A stretch of 26,970 nucleotides of DNA from JBKQHQ01 sp052148715 (GCA_052148715.1 JBKQHQ010000164.1:1-26970), one strand, 5' to 3'; counted from the stretch's first letter, positions 15,264-24,343 are shown. The notes: generated by a model from the letters alone, not told the origin. Translations and numbers: made by a program.

Positions 15264-16141
15264 AACCTATTGCGTTCGAATATCTCCGTCCGGAGACGAT
15301 CGCGGAAGCCGCGGGCCTGCTGGCGGATTTGCGCGAAGACGCCGCGGTGCTCGCGGGCGGGATGACGCTCGGGCCGATGCTCAATCTGCGGATTATGCGG
15401 CCAAGCGCGGTGATCGACATCACGCGCATTCGCGACCTCGGCTCGATCACGATGCGCGGCGACACCGTCGTGACCGGTGCTACATCCATCCAAGCGGATG
15501 CGCTGGCCTCCGACGTGCTGCGCGGCAACGTGCCGCTGCTCACGTTGGCGCTTCCCTGGGTCGGTCAGTTCCAGACCCGCAACCGCGGCACCCTCGGCGG
15601 CTCGGTCGCCCATGCCGACCCGAGCGCGGAGATACCCTTGTGCCTCGTAGTGACGGACGGAACCGTGGTGCTGCGGTCGAAGCGCCGTGAACGCCGCGTC
15701 CGCGCACGGGATTTCTTCATCGGCGCGCTCACGACCGCGCGGCAGCCGGACGAGCTCGTGGTCGCGCTCGAATGGCCGTCGGCGCCAGCCGACGCCGGGC
15801 ACGGCTTCGAAGAAATCGCCCAACGCCACGGCGACTTCGCCATCGCGGCAGCAGCCTGCCAGATCCGCCTCGACGGCGCCGGCCGCATCGCCGCGCTCGC
15901 ACTCGGTCTCGGCGGGGTCGAGAATCGTCCAATCGCGGTCGAGACATCGGGCTTTCTCGGCCGCGCCGCCGACCAGACCATGGTGATGGAGCTTGCCGAG
16001 CACGCGGTGGGCTCCGTCGCCCCCATGGAAGACCATGTCGCGGACGCGCCGTATCGCCTCGCGCTCTCGCGCGCGCTTATCGGCCGAGTGGTGCCGCGGG
16101 CCATTGCCGATGCGCAGGCGCGCCGAGGATCGTTGCAATGA
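15260..16141 (+). CDS. Molybdenum hydroxylase FAD-binding medium subunit (CoxM-like)
   Basis: A 293-residue FAD subunit that passes electrons from the iron-sulfur subunit to an acceptor. The first flavin motif is AGGMTLGPMLNLR (32-44), a variant of the AGGxSLxP type, and the second is TLGGSVAHADPSAE (111-124). The C-terminal CO-dehydrogenase flavoprotein domain follows from about residue 170. The start at 15260 is fixed by the 4-base ATGA overlap with the large-subunit stop and a GGGGGAAG site just before it. An upstream in-frame start at 15218 would add 14 residues inside the preceding gene. The gene order is large-medium-small, unlike the medium-small-large order of classical CO dehydrogenase operons. 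The stop overlaps the next ATG by 4 bases. Confidence 0.94.
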   Translation: MKPIAFEYLRPETIAEAAGLLADLREDAAVLAGGMTLGPMLNLRIMRPSAVIDITRIRDLGSITMRGDTVVTGATSIQADALASDVLRGNVPLLTLALPWVGQFQTRNRGTLGGSVAHADPSAEIPLCLVVTDGTVVLRSKRRERRVRARDFFIGALTTARQPDELVVALEWPSAPADAGHGFEEIAQRHGDFAIAAAACQIRLDGAGRIAALALGLGGVENRPIAVETSGFLGRAADQTMVMELAEHAVGSVAPMEDHVADAPYRLALSRALIGRVVPRAIADAQARRGSLQ

Positions 16142-16644
16142 CAACGCTGCGCCTTGCGCCGGACGAACGCCATCGCGTCGAGCTCACCTTGAACGGAAAG
16201 ACGCGGTCCGGCCTTGCCGAGCCGCGGATGCTGCTGTGCGATTTTCTGCGCCACGAATTGCAAGCCTACGGCGTGCATGTGGGATGCGAGCATGGCGTGT
16301 GCGGCGCCTGCACGATCTTGCTGAACGGGCGCGCAGTGCGCAGCTGCACGCAATACGCCGTGCAGGCCGACGGAACCAAAATTACCACGGTCGAAGGCCT
16401 TGCCGAAGGAAGTACGCTCAACGCCTTGCAGCGTGCGTTCATGCGCCACCATGCCCTGCAATGCGGCTTCTGCACGGCCGGCATTCTCATGTCAGCCACA
16501 CATTTTCTGCAGCAGCAGCCGCATCCTGACGAAGCGCAGATTCGCGACATGCTGTCGGGCCATATCTGTCGATGCACTGGCTATGCGGCCATTGTCACCG
16601 CCATTCTCGACGCCGCATCCGGCGCAAGTGACGAGGTCGATTAG
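16138..16644 (+). CDS. Molybdenum hydroxylase [2Fe-2S] small subunit (CoxS-like)
   Basis: A 168-residue iron-sulfur subunit carrying two [2Fe-2S] clusters. The plant-ferredoxin-type cluster is bound by CEHGVCGAC (Cys50, Cys55, Cys58) with Cys70. The second, all-helical cluster is bound by CGFC (Cys109, Cys112) and CRC (Cys144, Cys146). All eight ligands are present, so the electron chain from molybdenum to FAD looks intact. The start is set by the ATGA overlap with the FAD-subunit stop at 16138-16141. The open frame extends far upstream, but only as a shadow of the FAD gene. The acyl-CoA ligase begins 2 bases after the stop. No MoCo insertion or maturation genes follow. Confidence 0.95.
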   Translation: MTTLRLAPDERHRVELTLNGKTRSGLAEPRMLLCDFLRHELQAYGVHVGCEHGVCGACTILLNGRAVRSCTQYAVQADGTKITTVEGLAEGSTLNALQRAFMRHHALQCGFCTAGILMSATHFLQQQPHPDEAQIRDMLSGHICRCTGYAAIVTAILDAASGASDEVD

Positions 16645-16646
16645 CG

Positions 16647-18185
16647 ATGGATCTCGGCACTGCATTCGCATTCTCGGTGCTGCGCCAGCCCGACCGCGAA
16701 GCCATCGTTGATGGCGGTCGGCGCCGCACCTACGCGCAGTGGTATTCCGAGATCCGTGCGGCAGCCGGAGCGCTGCGCGTCATGGGGCTCAAGCCCGGCG
16801 ACCATCTCGTCGTCGTGATGCGCAATCGTTATGAGATGGCCACGCTCTATTGGGCATGCCATCTGCTCGGCGTGATCTTCACCCCCGTGAGCTGGCGCGC
16901 CACCCTCGAGGAAATCGCCTATTGCCTGGAGGATGCCGAGGCAGTAGCCGTCGCCTATGACGGCGCGGCAAGCCACGCCGTGTCGGAGGCCGCCGCCAGG
17001 CTCAACATCAACGCGCGTCATCTGATTGTGACGGCCGACGGTCGGGGCGAGGGTGTCGGTTTCGAAAAGCTCATTCAAGCGCCGCCGATCGCGGGCCCCG
17101 CCGCGCCCAGCGAATCCGCAACCTGCTTGATGCTCTACACGTCCGGAACGACAGGCCGTCCGAAAGGCGTGCCGCGGTCCCACCGCAATGAGATCACGGC
17201 GTCGATTTCGCAGATTGCCCACAACCGCTATCGGCACGGCGAGGCCTCGCTTGGTGTGATGCCCCTCTTTCACACCATGGGCGTGCGCATCCTCCTCGCC
17301 TCGGCCTTGCTCAACGGCAAGTTTGTTTGCATGCCCGACTACGCTGCCGAGGAAGTCTTGCGGCTCATCGAGGCGGAGAAGATATCGGCCCTATTCCTCG
17401 TTCCGACCCTATTCCACGACGTGTTGCGGGTCGCAAGGTTCGAGTCCTTCGATCTGCGTTCGTTGTCGCGCGTCGGTTACGCCGGTATGACGATGACGGC
17501 GGCGCTCATCGAAAAATGTCTCGCGCAGCTCACGCCGCAGCTGTTCGTGAACTACTATGGCTCCAGTGAAATCTACACTTTCAGCTATTGTGACCATCTC
17601 GATGCCAAGCCCGGTTGCGCGGGGCGGGCCGGTCTCAATCAAGTCATTCGCGTGGTCTCGGCGGACCCGGCACGGCGCAGCGACATCGAGATCGATCTGC
17701 CTTCCGGCATGCAGGGCGAGATCGTCGCCAGCATGCAGAGTCCGGAGGCCTTTGCCGGCTATTGGAAGCGCCCCGATGCCGACGCGAAATCGATCCAAGG
17801 AAGCTGGTACCGCACCGGCGATCTCGGACAGTTCGACAGCGATGGCGAGCTTTATGTCGTCGGGCGGGTTGACGATATGATCATCAGCGGCGGCGAGAAC
17901 ATCTATCCCGAGGAAGTCGAAGATGCCCTCGCCCGCTGCACACTCGTGGGCGGGGTCGCCGTGGTCGGCATTCCCGACGAACGGCTGGGCGCCCGCGTCG
18001 TGGCCTTCGTTGAGCCGGCCGCATCGGGCGTGAGTCAACAGCAGCTCGACGAGGTCTGCCTGCGCAGCGGTCTCGCGCGTTTCAAGCGGCCGCGTGAATA
18101 CGTGTTCGTAAAATCCATCCCCCGCTCGGCCGCAGGAAAGATCCTTCGCCGAAGGCTGCGAAGCGGTGACTATGAACGGCTTTGA
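16647..18185 (+). CDS. AMP-forming acyl-CoA synthetase/ligase
   Basis: A 512-residue ANL-superfamily adenylating enzyme, expected to convert a carboxylic acid to its CoA thioester with ATP. The P-loop YTSGTTGRPKG is at 164-174, the A5 motif YYGSSEIY at 303-310, and GSWYRTGDLGQFDSDGEL with GRVDDMIISGGENIYPEEVE precedes the hinge. The catalytic lysine is Lys498 in PRSAAGKILRR. The overall pattern and length resemble the 4-chlorobenzoate/benzoate-type and medium-chain ligases more than acetyl-CoA synthetase. It lies 2 bases after the iron-sulfur subunit gene and is followed by an enoyl-CoA hydratase, so it probably activates the imported acid that the molybdenum enzyme and beta-oxidation enzymes then process. 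The true substrate is not readable. Confidence 0.94.
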   Translation: MDLGTAFAFSVLRQPDREAIVDGGRRRTYAQWYSEIRAAAGALRVMGLKPGDHLVVVMRNRYEMATLYWACHLLGVIFTPVSWRATLEEIAYCLEDAEAVAVAYDGAASHAVSEAAARLNINARHLIVTADGRGEGVGFEKLIQAPPIAGPAAPSESATCLMLYTSGTTGRPKGVPRSHRNEITASISQIAHNRYRHGEASLGVMPLFHTMGVRILLASALLNGKFVCMPDYAAEEVLRLIEAEKISALFLVPTLFHDVLRVARFESFDLRSLSRVGYAGMTMTAALIEKCLAQLTPQLFVNYYGSSEIYTFSYCDHLDAKPGCAGRAGLNQVIRVVSADPARRSDIEIDLPSGMQGEIVASMQSPEAFAGYWKRPDADAKSIQGSWYRTGDLGQFDSDGELYVVGRVDDMIISGGENIYPEEVEDALARCTLVGGVAVVGIPDERLGARVVAFVEPAASGVSQQQLDEVCLRSGLARFKRPREYVFVKSIPRSAAGKILRRRLRSGDYERL

Positions 18186-18220
18186 GCAAATCACTCGCGA
18201 CTGACGGAAAGGGAAGAATG

Positions 18221-19033
18221 ATGAGCAAAGACTACGCCGAATTGCGCGCCTCGGTCCTGCGCGACCTCGATGGGCTGCGCTACGAGGTCGATGCCGGCAA
18301 GAAGATCGGTTGGCTGCGGCTCGACCGCCCTCCCCTCAACGTCGTCTCCTACCGGGGCCGCAGCCAGATCGCCGCGATCATGGAGGCGTTCGGCCAGGAT
18401 CCGGACGTGCGCGTGGTCGTCATCCGGGGCACGAATGGCGTCTACACCTCCGGTGGGGACGTCAAGGCGTTTCCGCTGATCGAGCGCGACGGCATGTCTC
18501 ACCTCGCCTGGAACATCGCCGCACCGGAACGCTGCCCGAAGCCGGTCGTCTGCGCCATGGAGAAATACGCCATGGGCGTCGGCCTCGAGCTTGCGATGGC
18601 CTGCGACATCCGCATCGCAACCAAGGACACTTTGCTCGCGCTGCCCGAAGTGACGCTCGGCCAGATCCCGGGAAGCGGTGGAAGCCAGCGCGTGGCGCGA
18701 ATCGCCGGCCTGACCCGCGCGGTCGACATGATGATGCTCGGCCGGCGCATTCCGGCGCCGGAGGCCTTCCAATGGGGATTGCTGACGCGCGTCGTCGAGG
18801 ATTCCGCGGCCCTTGACCGCGCCATCGACGAAGTGGTCGAGAAGCTCACGTCGATGTCCCCCCTCGCGCTCAAGACCATCAAGCGGGTCCTCAACACGAC
18901 CTACGATTCGAGCTTGAGCGTCGGGTTCGACGTCGAGGGGCATGCCTACGAGAAGCTGCGCGAGAGCGAGGACTATAAGGAAGGCATCGCCGCGTTCGGT
19001 GAAAAGCGCAAGCCTAATTTCAAAGGAAAATAG
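18221..19033 (+). CDS. Enoyl-CoA hydratase/isomerase (crotonase) family protein
   Basis: A 270-residue crotonase-fold protein. The oxyanion-hole regions are TSGGDVKAF (77-84) and the GVGLELAMACDI segment (119-130). Both catalytic glutamates of enoyl-CoA hydratase appear to be present, Glu123 in GLELAM and Glu143 in LPEVTLGQIPGSGG, so true hydration of an enoyl-CoA is plausible. Two adjacent ATGs (18218 and 18221) follow a GGGAAG site; 18221 gives better spacing. A TTG at 18182 overlapping the ligase stop is less likely. Residues 1-25 form an extra N-terminal helix before the usual family beginning. It probably performs a beta-oxidation or ring-opening step on the CoA ester made by the ligase. 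Confidence 0.93.
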   Translation: MSKDYAELRASVLRDLDGLRYEVDAGKKIGWLRLDRPPLNVVSYRGRSQIAAIMEAFGQDPDVRVVVIRGTNGVYTSGGDVKAFPLIERDGMSHLAWNIAAPERCPKPVVCAMEKYAMGVGLELAMACDIRIATKDTLLALPEVTLGQIPGSGGSQRVARIAGLTRAVDMMMLGRRIPAPEAFQWGLLTRVVEDSAALDRAIDEVVEKLTSMSPLALKTIKRVLNTTYDSSLSVGFDVEGHAYEKLRESEDYKEGIAAFGEKRKPNFKGK

Positions 19034-19098
19034 TTGCCGTGGCGCCGGTCTGGACCCGTCCCACACGATCCGACACCAATCCGGAAGGGGAGTGAAAC

Positions 19099-20289
19099 AT
19101 GAGCAAGCTACTGGCCAGTACATGCTTGGGCACGACAACCGCGTTCCTCATCGGTATTCTAGCATCGACCGGCTCACAAGCGGCCGACCCCATCAAGGTC
19201 GGGGTGGACACGCCTCTCTCTGGCACCTACGCGCCGATCGGCAAGCAGGTCCGCTGGGGGGCAGAGCTGGCGGTCAAGGAAATCAATGCCGCCGGTGGGG
19301 TCAGCGGCCACAAGTTCGAACTGATCTTCGAGGACGAAGAAGCCAACCCACCGGTCGCCGTGCGCAAGGCCGAGAAGCTCCTGCAACAAGACAAGGTCGA
19401 TCTTCTCACCGGCACGGTCAACAGCGGCTCGACGCTGGCAGTCGGCCAGGTCGCCGAACGCAACGACCGGATTCTGGTCACCACCGTCTCCTACGCCACC
19501 TCGATCACCGGCGCGCAGTGCAATGCGAACGTCTTTCGCGTCAACGCCAATGCGCACCAGCAGTCGAGTGCGCTGACCGCGTGGCTCATCAAGAATATCC
19601 CCGGCAAACGATATTTCTTCGTCGGGCCGGACTATGAGATGGGACGCAGCACGATCTCGGCCTTCCAGGACGATATCAAGCGCTTGGGGGCAACCGACGT
19701 CGGCGCGACGTTCCCGCCGCTGGGCGCAAAGGATTTCTCATCGTATCTCGGGCAAATCCGCGCCGCGCGTCCGGATGTCATCATGACGGCGACAGCGGGT
19801 AACGACACCGTGCGGCTGCTCACGCAGCTCAAGGAATATGGAATGCTGTCCGACCAGCTGACGCTGGCCGGAGCAGCAGGCGCGGTAACGCAGGAAAATA
19901 TCGGCGCGATGGCGGGCGCCGGCGAAGGCTTTGTCAGCGCGGCCGGCTATGCGGTCGATATCGATACGCCGCGCAACAAGGCCTTCGTCGCCGCCTTCAA
20001 ACAAGAATTCCAGACAGACCCGGATCTTTTCGGCGCCGACACCTACGGCCTGTTTTATCTGTTCAAACAGGCAATCGAGAAGGCCGGCAGCGCTGAAACC
20101 GGTAAGTTGCGTGCTGCCATGGAGGATATGAGCTGGGAGACCCCGCAAGGCCCCAAAAAAATCCGCAAGGGCGACCACCAGGCCATTGTCGACATGCTGG
20201 TCGTCAAAGTGGTGGGCAGCGATTTCAAGTCGGTCGGTCGCGTGCCCGGCGAGGACGCGATCGGCCCCAACAACTGCAATCGGTTCTGA
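19099..20289 (+). CDS. Branched-chain amino-acid-type ABC transporter substrate-binding protein (LivK-like)
   Basis: A 396-residue periplasmic type I binding protein. A signal peptide covers residues 1-28 with cleavage likely after SQA. The mature part opens with DPIKVGVDTPLSGTYAPIGKQ and GAELAVKEINAAGGVSGHKFEL, followed by EDEEANPPVAVRKAEKLL, the classic LivJ/LivK-like start. Many proteins of this type in alphaproteobacteria bind aromatic acids, amides or other organic acids rather than amino acids. GGGGAG stands 7 bases before the ATG. It is the first gene of a complete five-gene LivKHMGF set inserted among CoA-ester catabolic genes, which suggests that the transporter imports the pathway substrate. 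Confidence 0.94.
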   Translation: MSKLLASTCLGTTTAFLIGILASTGSQAADPIKVGVDTPLSGTYAPIGKQVRWGAELAVKEINAAGGVSGHKFELIFEDEEANPPVAVRKAEKLLQQDKVDLLTGTVNSGSTLAVGQVAERNDRILVTTVSYATSITGAQCNANVFRVNANAHQQSSALTAWLIKNIPGKRYFFVGPDYEMGRSTISAFQDDIKRLGATDVGATFPPLGAKDFSSYLGQIRAARPDVIMTATAGNDTVRLLTQLKEYGMLSDQLTLAGAAGAVTQENIGAMAGAGEGFVSAAGYAVDIDTPRNKAFVAAFKQEFQTDPDLFGADTYGLFYLFKQAIEKAGSAETGKLRAAMEDMSWETPQGPKKIRKGDHQAIVDMLVVKVVGSDFKSVGRVPGEDAIGPNNCNRF

Positions 20290-20332
20290 TTCTCACCGTC
20301 GAGCCGATTGCGCGAGAGAAGCGGCCATTGGC

Positions 20333-21226
20333 GTGGAAGATCTCGCTGCATATCTGCACTTCGTCGTGCTGCCTCAGGTCGCCGACGGCCTAATCATTGG
20401 GGTAGCCTTGGCGTTGGTTGCGCTGGGCCTCACCATGATCTTCGGGTTGCTCGACGTGATAAACCTGGCGCATGGCGACATTTACATGCTGGGCGGCTAC
20501 GCCGCGCTGACCTTGCTCGGCTGGGGCGCGGGATTTTGGGGGGCACTCGTCCTGGTTCCAGTGCTGGTCGGCCTGGTCGGCTGGGCCCTCGAGGAGCTTG
20601 GCATCCGGCCGCTGTTGCCGCGCGGCGATCGGGCGATCGTCACGCTGCTGTTGACGTTCGGCGCGAGCCTGATCCTGCGCGACCTCGCGCAGGTCATCTT
20701 CGGCACCGAAACCTACGCTATTGCGGCTCCGCTGAGCGGCATGGCGAAGCTCGGCGATGTCCCGGTCCCGATTTACCGATTGTTCGTGCTGGCGTGCGGA
20801 GCTGCGGTCATCCTTGTGACCTGGTGGCTCGTTTACCGAACCCGGATCGGCGCCGTGCTGCGCGCGACCGCCGTCGATCCGGCGATGGTTGCGTCCTTCG
20901 GGGTTCCCATCCGTGTCGTTTACGGCGCCACCTTCTTTTACGGCTGTGCGCTCGCCGGGTTTGCCGCCGTTCTGCTCAGCCCGATCTACGCCGTGTTCCC
21001 GACCATGGGACATGACTTTCTGTTGCTCGCATTCGCTGTGGTGATCGTCGGCGGTATGGGCAGCATCATTGGCGCCGTGGTCGCGGCGCTCCTTCTCTCC
21101 CAGGTCCAGAGCCTCGCGAGCCTTTGGATCCCGCCGGTCTGGGCCGAGACCTTGGTTTATGGCGTCATGCTGCTGGTGCTGATTGCGCGGCCGGGCGGCC
21201 TGTTCACCCGGATGGGAGAAGCCTGA
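20333..21226 (+). CDS. livH: ABC transporter inner-membrane permease, LivH type
   Basis: About 297 residues, mostly hydrophobic with around eight predicted membrane spans. The LivH hallmark LGLTMIFGLLDVINLAHGD is at about 31-49, followed by MLGGYAA, and the conserved GGMGSIIGAVVAALLLSQVQ lies near the C-terminus. The start is uncertain: the frame has no ATG near the expected N-terminus and GTG at 20333 (VEDLAAYLHF) fits best, with an AGAGAAG stretch further upstream than ideal. It begins 43 bases after the binding-protein stop, and its TGA overlaps the LivM ATG by one base. It forms the translocation channel together with LivM. Confidence 0.92.
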   Translation: MEDLAAYLHFVVLPQVADGLIIGVALALVALGLTMIFGLLDVINLAHGDIYMLGGYAALTLLGWGAGFWGALVLVPVLVGLVGWALEELGIRPLLPRGDRAIVTLLLTFGASLILRDLAQVIFGTETYAIAAPLSGMAKLGDVPVPIYRLFVLACGAAVILVTWWLVYRTRIGAVLRATAVDPAMVASFGVPIRVVYGATFFYGCALAGFAAVLLSPIYAVFPTMGHDFLLLAFAVVIVGGMGSIIGAVVAALLLSQVQSLASLWIPPVWAETLVYGVMLLVLIARPGGLFTRMGEA

Positions 21227-22308
21227 TGCTGGGGGCAAGCCGGACGTTGCCGTCGGAAGACGCTACCATCGCGCACGCCGCCGGCGAAGCCGCGCCGGGT
21301 CCGCTTGCAGGCCAACCGGCGCGGTTATCAGGTCGCCCGGATGTCGTGGCCTCGCGGGTACAGAAGAATATCATTTGGGCCCTGCTGATCATCGCTGCCG
21401 TCTTTCCGTGGGTGGGAGGAGCCTTCTACACGCGTCTTGCCATCGAGGCGCTGCTATATGGTGCGATGGCTTTGAGCGTCGATATTCTGCTCGGGTATGC
21501 GGGGCTCCTGTCGCTTGGACAGGCCGCCTATTTCGGACTGGCGGCCTACGTCACGGCCCTCTGTTACCTCCATCTGACCCAGTCGTTCTGGCTGGTGACG
21601 GTGATCGTCGCCGCCGTCGTGGCGCTGTTTTCGGCTATCCTCGGCGCCGTCGCAATCCGCGCAAAAGGCGTCTATTTCGCTCTCATCACGTTCGGCGCCG
21701 CCGAGATCCTGTCGAAGATCGCGCACAATACCCGTGTGCTGGGCGGCTCGGACGGGCTCATCGGCATACCGGTGCCGAACATCCAACTAATCCCCGGCAT
21801 AGAAATCGCACTCAAGAACAATATCATCTTCTACTATGCCGTGGCGACGGTGACCGGCCTGCTCTATGTCGGCATCAGGCGCGTGTTGGACACCGGTTTC
21901 GGTAGTGTGTTGCGCGCTATCCGCGATAATTCCGGTCGCGTCGCCCATCTCGGCTACAATTCGTTCTGGTACAAATTGCTGGCCTATGTTCTGGCGGCCG
22001 AGGTCGCGGCCATCGGCGGCCTATTCTACCCGCTGCTGCGCGGGTTTATTGCTCCCGACCTGTTCGGATTCGAAATCTCCACGCAGTCGGTGGTCATGAC
22101 GCTCGTCGGCGGCGTCGGTACGCTGATCGGACCGTTGCTCGGCGGGGTCATTATCACGTTCTTTCAATCGGTCATCGGCAGCTTCACCGAACGGCACCTC
22201 ATGGTGCTCGGCGTGATCTTCGTGGCCTTCGTATTGTTCCTGCCCGACGGGCTGGTTGGTCTCGTGCGGCGTGCTTCAAGGCGTGTCAACACGGGTGGCG
22301 CGTCGTGA
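21226..22308 (+). CDS. livM: ABC transporter inner-membrane permease, LivM type
   Basis: A 360-residue membrane protein. Residues 1-48 form a hydrophilic, Ala/Pro-rich cytoplasmic leader; membrane spans begin near residue 49. The LivM signature GYAGLLSLGQAAYFGLAAYV is at 90-109, and the AIRAKGVYFALITFGAAEI loop and GGVGTLIGPLLGG near the C-terminus are typical. The ATG at 21226 shares its A with the LivH stop (TGATG), and the stop overlaps the LivG GTG by 4 bases, so translation is coupled throughout. The protein pairs with LivH to form the channel. Confidence 0.94.
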   Translation: MLGASRTLPSEDATIAHAAGEAAPGPLAGQPARLSGRPDVVASRVQKNIIWALLIIAAVFPWVGGAFYTRLAIEALLYGAMALSVDILLGYAGLLSLGQAAYFGLAAYVTALCYLHLTQSFWLVTVIVAAVVALFSAILGAVAIRAKGVYFALITFGAAEILSKIAHNTRVLGGSDGLIGIPVPNIQLIPGIEIALKNNIIFYYAVATVTGLLYVGIRRVLDTGFGSVLRAIRDNSGRVAHLGYNSFWYKLLAYVLAAEVAAIGGLFYPLLRGFIAPDLFGFEISTQSVVMTLVGGVGTLIGPLLGGVIITFFQSVIGSFTERHLMVLGVIFVAFVLFLPDGLVGLVRRASRRVNTGGAS

Positions 22309-23048
22309 TCAAGGTAATGGGCCTCTGCAAGTCGTTTGGCGCGCTGCATGCCGTCCAAAATCTCGATTTTGAGGCGCGGGCTGGCGGGATCACCTCGATC
22401 ATCGGGCCGAATGGTGCCGGCAAGAGCACCGCGTTCAATCTCATTGCGGGAACGCTTTCTCCGGATGCCGGCCGGGTGGAGCTCGATGGCAAGGACGTGA
22501 CGGGGCAGGCCTCCTATGCGCTGGCGGAAAAGGGACTTGCCCGCTCGTTCCAGATCTCCAACCTATTTTTTGGACTGACCGTATTCGAGAATGTCAGGCT
22601 CGCCTGCCAGGCGCGCGAGCCGCGCAGCAGTTATCTGGTACGTCTCGATCGGTTTCGCCGACCAGCCGAGCGCGCGGCCGCAATCCTCGAGGAGTTCGAG
22701 CTTGCCGATGCCGCAGGCACGCTCGTTGGCAACCTGTCCCACGGCGACCAACGGCGGCTAGAAGTAGCCGTCTGCATGGCGCTGGAGCCGCGCCTCCTGA
22801 TGCTTGACGAGCCGACGCAGGGGATGTCGCCTTCGGAAACAGCTGCGATAGATGCGTTGATCAAATCGCTCGCCGGCCGCGTGACGGTGCTCATGATCGA
22901 GCACGACATTGATTTGGTCATGAACATCTCCGACCTCGTCATCGTCATGCATCAGGGACAAAAGCTATTCGAGGGACCGCCGGAGGAGGTCCGCGCGAAC
23001 GCCGCGGTGCGCGAAGCCTATCTCGGAGTTGACCATGCCGCTGCTTGA
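22305..23048 (+). CDS. livG: ABC transporter ATP-binding protein, LivG type
   Basis: A 247-residue ATPase subunit. Walker A is GPNGAGKST (34-42), the Q-loop glutamine is Gln83, the signature is LSHGDQ (144-149, the His variant usual for LivG), Walker B is LLMLDEP (164-170) and the switch histidine is His200. All ATPase residues are present. The start is GTG at 22305, overlapping the LivM stop by 4 bases. The end overlaps the LivF start by 14 bases. The family normally works as a LivG/LivF heterodimer. Confidence 0.95.
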   Translation: MIKVMGLCKSFGALHAVQNLDFEARAGGITSIIGPNGAGKSTAFNLIAGTLSPDAGRVELDGKDVTGQASYALAEKGLARSFQISNLFFGLTVFENVRLACQAREPRSSYLVRLDRFRRPAERAAAILEEFELADAAGTLVGNLSHGDQRRLEVAVCMALEPRLLMLDEPTQGMSPSETAAIDALIKSLAGRVTVLMIEHDIDLVMNISDLVIVMHQGQKLFEGPPEEVRANAAVREAYLGVDHAAA

Positions 23049-23748
23049 GGTCCAGGGGCTGCACGCGCACTACGGGTCGGCGGCCGTGCTGCAGGGCGTG
23101 GGCCTGCGCGTCGACGCCGGCGAGGTGGTCAGCATTTTCGGGCGAAACGGCGCCGGCAAAACCACGACCCTCAAAACCGTGATGGGCTGGCTCCGGCCGA
23201 CGGCCGGCGCCATCCTGTTCGACGGCGGATCGATCGGCGGCCTTTCACCTGATCGAATTTTTCGTCTCGGCATCGGCTTCATCCCCGAGGACCGTCGCAT
23301 CTTCGCAACGCTCAGCGTCGAGGAGAACCTGACGCTCGGCCTCTTCAGCGAATGGCGAATGTCGAAAGCGCAACGGCAAGAGCGGCTCGATCGCGTCTTC
23401 GCGCTGTTTCCGCGGCTCGCCGAGCGGCGGCGGCAGCAGGGCAAGACGCTGTCCGGCGGCGAGCAGCAGATGCTGGCAATCGGTCGTGCGTTGATCGGGA
23501 AGCCAAAGCTGCTTCTGGTTGATGAACCTTCCGAGGGGTTGGCGCCGATGATCGTCACTGAAATCTTTGACGCCATTGCGCGGCTACGTGACGAGCGAAT
23601 TGCCTTGTTGCTCGTGGAGCAGAACGTCCGTCGCGCCGCTGCGATCAGCAACTCTTGCTATGTCATGGAAAAGGGTCGTGTGGTGGCGAGCGGGTCCCCC
23701 GCCCTGGTCATCGACGACGACGACGTCCGAAGAAGGCTTTCAGTCTAA
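23035..23748 (+). CDS. livF: ABC transporter ATP-binding protein, LivF type
   Basis: A 237-residue ATPase subunit. Walker A is GRNGAGKTT (36-44), FIPEDRRIFATLSVEENL follows the Q-loop region, the signature is LSGGEQQ (139-145) and Walker B is LLLVDEP (159-165). VEQN (194-197) replaces the switch histidine by Gln, as is normal for LivF. The ATG at 23035 has GGAG 6 bases upstream and lies 14 bases inside the LivG gene; a TTG at 23029 is less likely. The next gene begins 13 bases after the stop, so the transporter and the thiamine-diphosphate enzyme genes are almost certainly co-transcribed. Confidence 0.95.
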   Translation: MPLLEVQGLHAHYGSAAVLQGVGLRVDAGEVVSIFGRNGAGKTTTLKTVMGWLRPTAGAILFDGGSIGGLSPDRIFRLGIGFIPEDRRIFATLSVEENLTLGLFSEWRMSKAQRQERLDRVFALFPRLAERRRQQGKTLSGGEQQMLAIGRALIGKPKLLLVDEPSEGLAPMIVTEIFDAIARLRDERIALLLVEQNVRRAAAISNSCYVMEKGRVVASGSPALVIDDDDVRRRLSV

Positions 23749-23761
23749 AAGGAACCGAACG

Positions 23762-24343
23762 ATGAGATCCCATTCAGGGCAACCGCCGATGGCCGAACCA
23801 AGACAGCGGCCGGCTGCGATGCTCGACGACAGTCCGCAATGGCCGGAGCAGGTCTTCGCCAAGCTTCGCGAGGCCGACATCCGCCAGGTCACTTATGTGC
23901 CAGATTCAGGACACGCTCGCCTGATCCAGCTGTGCCATGCCGATCCGGGGCTCAAGACGACGGTCCTTACCACCGAGGAGGAAGGCATCGGCGTCCTGTC
24001 CGGAGCCTGGCTCGGCGGCGAGCGCGGCGTTCTCTTGATGCAAAGCAGCGGCGTCGGCAACTGCATCAACACGCTGTCGCTGGCGACGGTGTGCGGCTTT
24101 CCGCTGCTGATGCTGGTGACGATGCGCGGCGAGTGGGGCGAATTCAATCCCTGGCAGGTCCCCATGGGCCAGATTACCGCGAGCGCGCTGCGCCTCTGCG
24201 GGGTCATCGTCCATGAGGTGACGACTGCCGAGCTTGCTGCGCCTACGGTCGAGGCCGCTGGGCGGATCGCCTTCAACAGCAACCGGGCGGTCGCCGTGCT
24301 GCTTTCACAACAGATGCTCGGCACCAAGCTCTTCAAGGACTGA
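23762..24343 (+). CDS. Thiamine-diphosphate decarboxylase alpha subunit (sulfopyruvate/phosphonopyruvate decarboxylase-like, N-terminal half)
   Basis: A 193-residue protein matching the pyrimidine-binding (N-terminal) half of ThDP-dependent 2-oxoacid decarboxylases, as in the ComD subunit of sulfopyruvate decarboxylase. After about 25 residues of low-complexity leader, the domain begins at WPEQVFAKLREADIRQVTYVPDSG (27-50). The conserved Glu that activates the thiamine ring should be one of Glu72-Glu74 in TTEEEGIGVLSGAWLGG, followed by LLMQSSGVGNCINTL (91-105). MRGEWGEFNPWQ is also typical. AAAGGAA precedes the ATG. It has no cofactor-diphosphate GDG motif of its own and needs the next gene product. 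The natural 2-oxoacid is not known. Confidence 0.88.
   Translation: MRSHSGQPPMAEPRQRPAAMLDDSPQWPEQVFAKLREADIRQVTYVPDSGHARLIQLCHADPGLKTTVLTTEEEGIGVLSGAWLGGERGVLLMQSSGVGNCINTLSLATVCGFPLLMLVTMRGEWGEFNPWQVPMGQITASALRLCGVIVHEVTTAELAAPTVEAAGRIAFNSNRAVAVLLSQQMLGTKLFKD

Noticed and set aside
12288..16644. True carbon monoxide dehydrogenase (coxLMS)
   Set aside because: The large subunit lacks the AYxCSFR active-site loop of CO dehydrogenase, the gene order is L-M-S rather than M-S-L, and the neighbours are CoA-ester genes. The cluster is called only a family member.
18182..18220. TTG start at 18182 for the enoyl-CoA hydratase, overlapping the ligase stop
   Set aside because: The ATG pair at 18218/18221 directly follows a purine-rich GGGAAG site, and the extra 13 residues are not family-like.
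20186..20332. Upstream extension of LivH into the LivK gene
   Set aside because: The added residues are Arg/Ser/Trp-rich shadow sequence of LivK, and membrane-permease character begins only after 20333.
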